14,631 bases of DNA from Novosphingobium sp. (GTDB taxonomy: Bacteria; Pseudomonadota; Alphaproteobacteria; Sphingomonadales; Sphingomonadaceae), in the NCBI GenBank assembly GCA_020853995.1, contig JADYXV010000083.1, positions 1 to 14,631 on the forward strand, given 5' to 3'. Every line of letters starts with the position of its first letter. Positions within the stretch are counted from its first letter, which is position 1. Below the pieces are notes generated by a model that was not told the DNA's origin, did no database searches, and worked only from the letters and a program-made list of their open reading frames with translations. This document shows positions 13,869 to 14,631 of this stretch, piece after piece. Position numbers and translations under genes: made by a program.

Positions 13869-14285
13869 GTGACAGGCTGGACCTTTTACCCCCTATCAAT
13901 GTCACCGGCACCATACGACACGGTATGGTGCCGGTTTCCATTTGCGGAGGAGCCAGACTTGCCTGCGCCTAAAGCGCGCCCGGGTCTGATTCGTCAAGCA
14001 TTCGCAGATCAGGACGGCAATCCATGGGTTCGAGTCGTTTATGGCACCTCCGTCGATCCTTACCGCGGTGGAAATGAAAATTTCACAATCGCGAAACTGG
14101 ATGACATGGACATGTGCGGACTTAAGTGTGCCACGCGCTTTTGCCTGACACGGACGGCAGAGCTACCTTATTGTGAAGAATTCTTCGTAACAGTACCAAG
14201 CTGCAAAAGCCCAATCTTAGGCCACCTGAGCCAGTATCAACAGCGCATCCTTCAGATCCAAGTGAGCTTCCTGCAAAGCAAGTAA
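13869..14285 (+). CDS. PemK/MazF-like putative toxin
   Basis: The 138-residue product shows the order of elements of PemK/MazF-type ribonucleases: DTVWCRFP (17-24, compare the opening GDIVWV strand), KARPGLI (35-41, compare KxRPAVV), VRVVYGTS (54-61), a CGLKCATRFCLTRT segment (83-96), and a C-terminal helix after ILGHLSQ. Such toxins cleave single-stranded RNA and block translation until neutralised. The match is by pattern and not close, and the protein is longer than MazF (about 110). Translation starts at GTG 13869, right after the stop of the small gene; ATG 13899 would still keep the core but lacks a ribosome binding site. Cys is unusually common (six residues). GC content is below that of the chromosomal neighbours, and the pair borders a broken tRNA gene, so it may have been acquired. 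Confidence 0.55.
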   Translation: MTGWTFYPLSMSPAPYDTVWCRFPFAEEPDLPAPKARPGLIRQAFADQDGNPWVRVVYGTSVDPYRGGNENFTIAKLDDMDMCGLKCATRFCLTRTAELPYCEEFFVTVPSCKSPILGHLSQYQQRILQIQVSFLQSK

Positions 14286-14343
14286 GCCGCGCACGTCGTA
14301 GGTCCAGGCTTGCGATGGTAACTGGTAAAGAGCGATCAAACCC

Positions 14344-14366
14344 TGCCCAAGTGTCAGATTTGGGCA
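14344..14366. terminator. Inverted repeat, possible terminator
   Basis: TGCCCAA (14344-14350) and TTGGGCA (14360-14366) are exact complements with a nine-base loop. It lies 58 bases after the putative toxin gene (+) and 26 bases beyond the 3' end of the tRNA-Cys fragment (-). Only short T-runs follow on either strand, so it is at best a weak terminator. Confidence 0.4.
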
Positions 14367-14391
14367 AGCTTTGGTGCAAAATCCCAGAAGT

Positions 14392-14440
14392 TGGAGGCCC
14401 GAGCCGGAATCGAACCGGCGTAAACGGATTTGCAATCCGA
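14392..14440 (-). pseudogene. Broken tRNA-Cys(GCA): 3' half only, attachment site
   Basis: On the minus strand, 14440-14392 reads as the second half of a tRNA-Cys: stem TCGGA, loop TTGCAAA with anticodon GCA (14433-14431), stem TCCGT, a short variable region, T-arm GCCGG-TTCGATT-CCGGC (14419-14403), acceptor strand TCGGGCC (14402-14396), discriminator T and encoded CCA (14394-14392). The matching 5' acceptor strand GGCCCGA and the D-arm are absent; the upstream sequence is unrelated and leads into an integrase gene. Site-specific integration in the anticodon loop leaves just this: the old 3' half at one end and a rebuilt full tRNA at the other, which would lie to the right of the window. Confidence 0.8.
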
Positions 14441-14631
14441 TATTGACGCTACGGAAACCTTACTTTTTTAGCTCTGTGCTGCACTCATGTTGCATCCGCA
14501 AATAGTGCGCGCTCGATAGCGGCGGCATCTTCGCTGTCTTTGCGGGCATGCTCGAACAGGTGGCCGTACGTGTCGAAGGTCATCTGAATCGTGCTGTGCC
14601 CCATCAAGGTCTGAATGCGCTTGGGGTCTAG
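14441..14631. mobile_element. Integrase-proximal end of an integrated element (continues right)
   Basis: The tRNA-Cys 3' half at 14392-14440 marks the attachment site, and a tyrosine recombinase gene begins 45 bases inside it. Only 191 bases of the element are visible, so its nature (prophage, genomic island or integrative conjugative element) cannot be told. Confidence 0.7.
14485..14631 (-). CDS. Tyrosine recombinase (phage-type integrase), C-terminal fragment
   Basis: The minus-strand frame is open from the window edge to TGA at 14487-14485 and gives the last 48 residues of a site-specific tyrosine recombinase. LMGHSTIQMTFDTYGHL (residues 9-25 of the fragment) is the family's final catalytic box: His12 is the conserved His/Trp position and Tyr22 is the nucleophile that forms the covalent 3'-phosphotyrosine with DNA. 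The tail (HARKDSEDAAAIERALFADAT) is the usual helical C-terminus. The catalytic Arg and the other residues lie outside the window. Its stop codon is 45 bases from a tRNA-Cys half, the expected place for an integrase beside its attachment site. Confidence 0.9.
   Translation of the reverse strand, partial: LDPKRIQTLMGHSTIQMTFDTYGHLFEHARKDSEDAAAIERALFADAT

Noticed and set aside
14344..14366. Inverted repeat considered as the element's second attachment repeat
   Set aside because: It lies outside the tRNA-Cys fragment on the chromosome side and has no copy inside the visible part of the element.
353..14440. Split or trans-spliced tRNA halves
   Set aside because: The 5' half is tRNA-Gly and the 3' half is tRNA-Cys, so the pieces do not belong together, and trans-spliced tRNAs are not known in bacteria. 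Integration scars explain them better.

Overview
The window looks like a stretch of chromosome from an alphaproteobacterium, most likely one of the Sphingomonadales. The reasons are the GC-rich coding sequence with frequent GTG/TTG starts, a very large Oar-type TonB-dependent receptor, a SIMPL-domain membrane protein, and a two-domain universal stress protein. No single marker fixes the genus.

Layout. Bases 1-352 look like the end of a foreign element: the C-terminal part of a winged-helix-like protein, then a long inverted repeat, then the 5' half of a tRNA-Gly(CCC) that breaks off at the anticodon loop. Bases 390-13441 are ordinary chromosome: a glyoxalase I (-), a SIMPL-domain protein (+), a metallophosphatase (+), a 1100-residue TonB-dependent receptor (+) with a structured GC-rich leader and a strong terminator, a convergent universal stress protein (-) followed by a long AT-rich non-coding tract, a HAD-family hydrolase (+, TTG start), a cytochrome c / flavin amine oxidase operon (-), and a translationally coupled pair (+) of a large exported helical-repeat protein and a DUF3142 lipoprotein. 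Bases 13442-14391 are of visibly lower GC and hold a compact two-gene module that resembles a PemK/MazF-type toxin with a 59-residue partner. Bases 14392-14631 hold the 3' half of a tRNA-Cys(GCA) and the C-terminus of a tyrosine recombinase, the integrase-side end of an element that extends beyond the window.

How the genes may work together. The periplasm-directed flavin amine oxidase and its adjacent c-type cytochrome probably form a dehydrogenase that passes electrons from an amine to the respiratory chain, as described for nicotine oxidoreductase NicA2 and CycN. The helical-repeat protein and DUF3142 lipoprotein overlap by four bases and both carry export signals, so they probably act together in the envelope on an unknown task. 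The rest are single genes.

The most interesting points are the two broken tRNA genes at the two ends, the putative toxin-antitoxin pair beside one of them, the structured leader of the receptor gene, the amine oxidase/cytochrome pair, the uncharacterised envelope pair, and an FNR/FixK-like box in front of the stress protein. No CRISPR array, rRNA gene or insertion sequence was seen.
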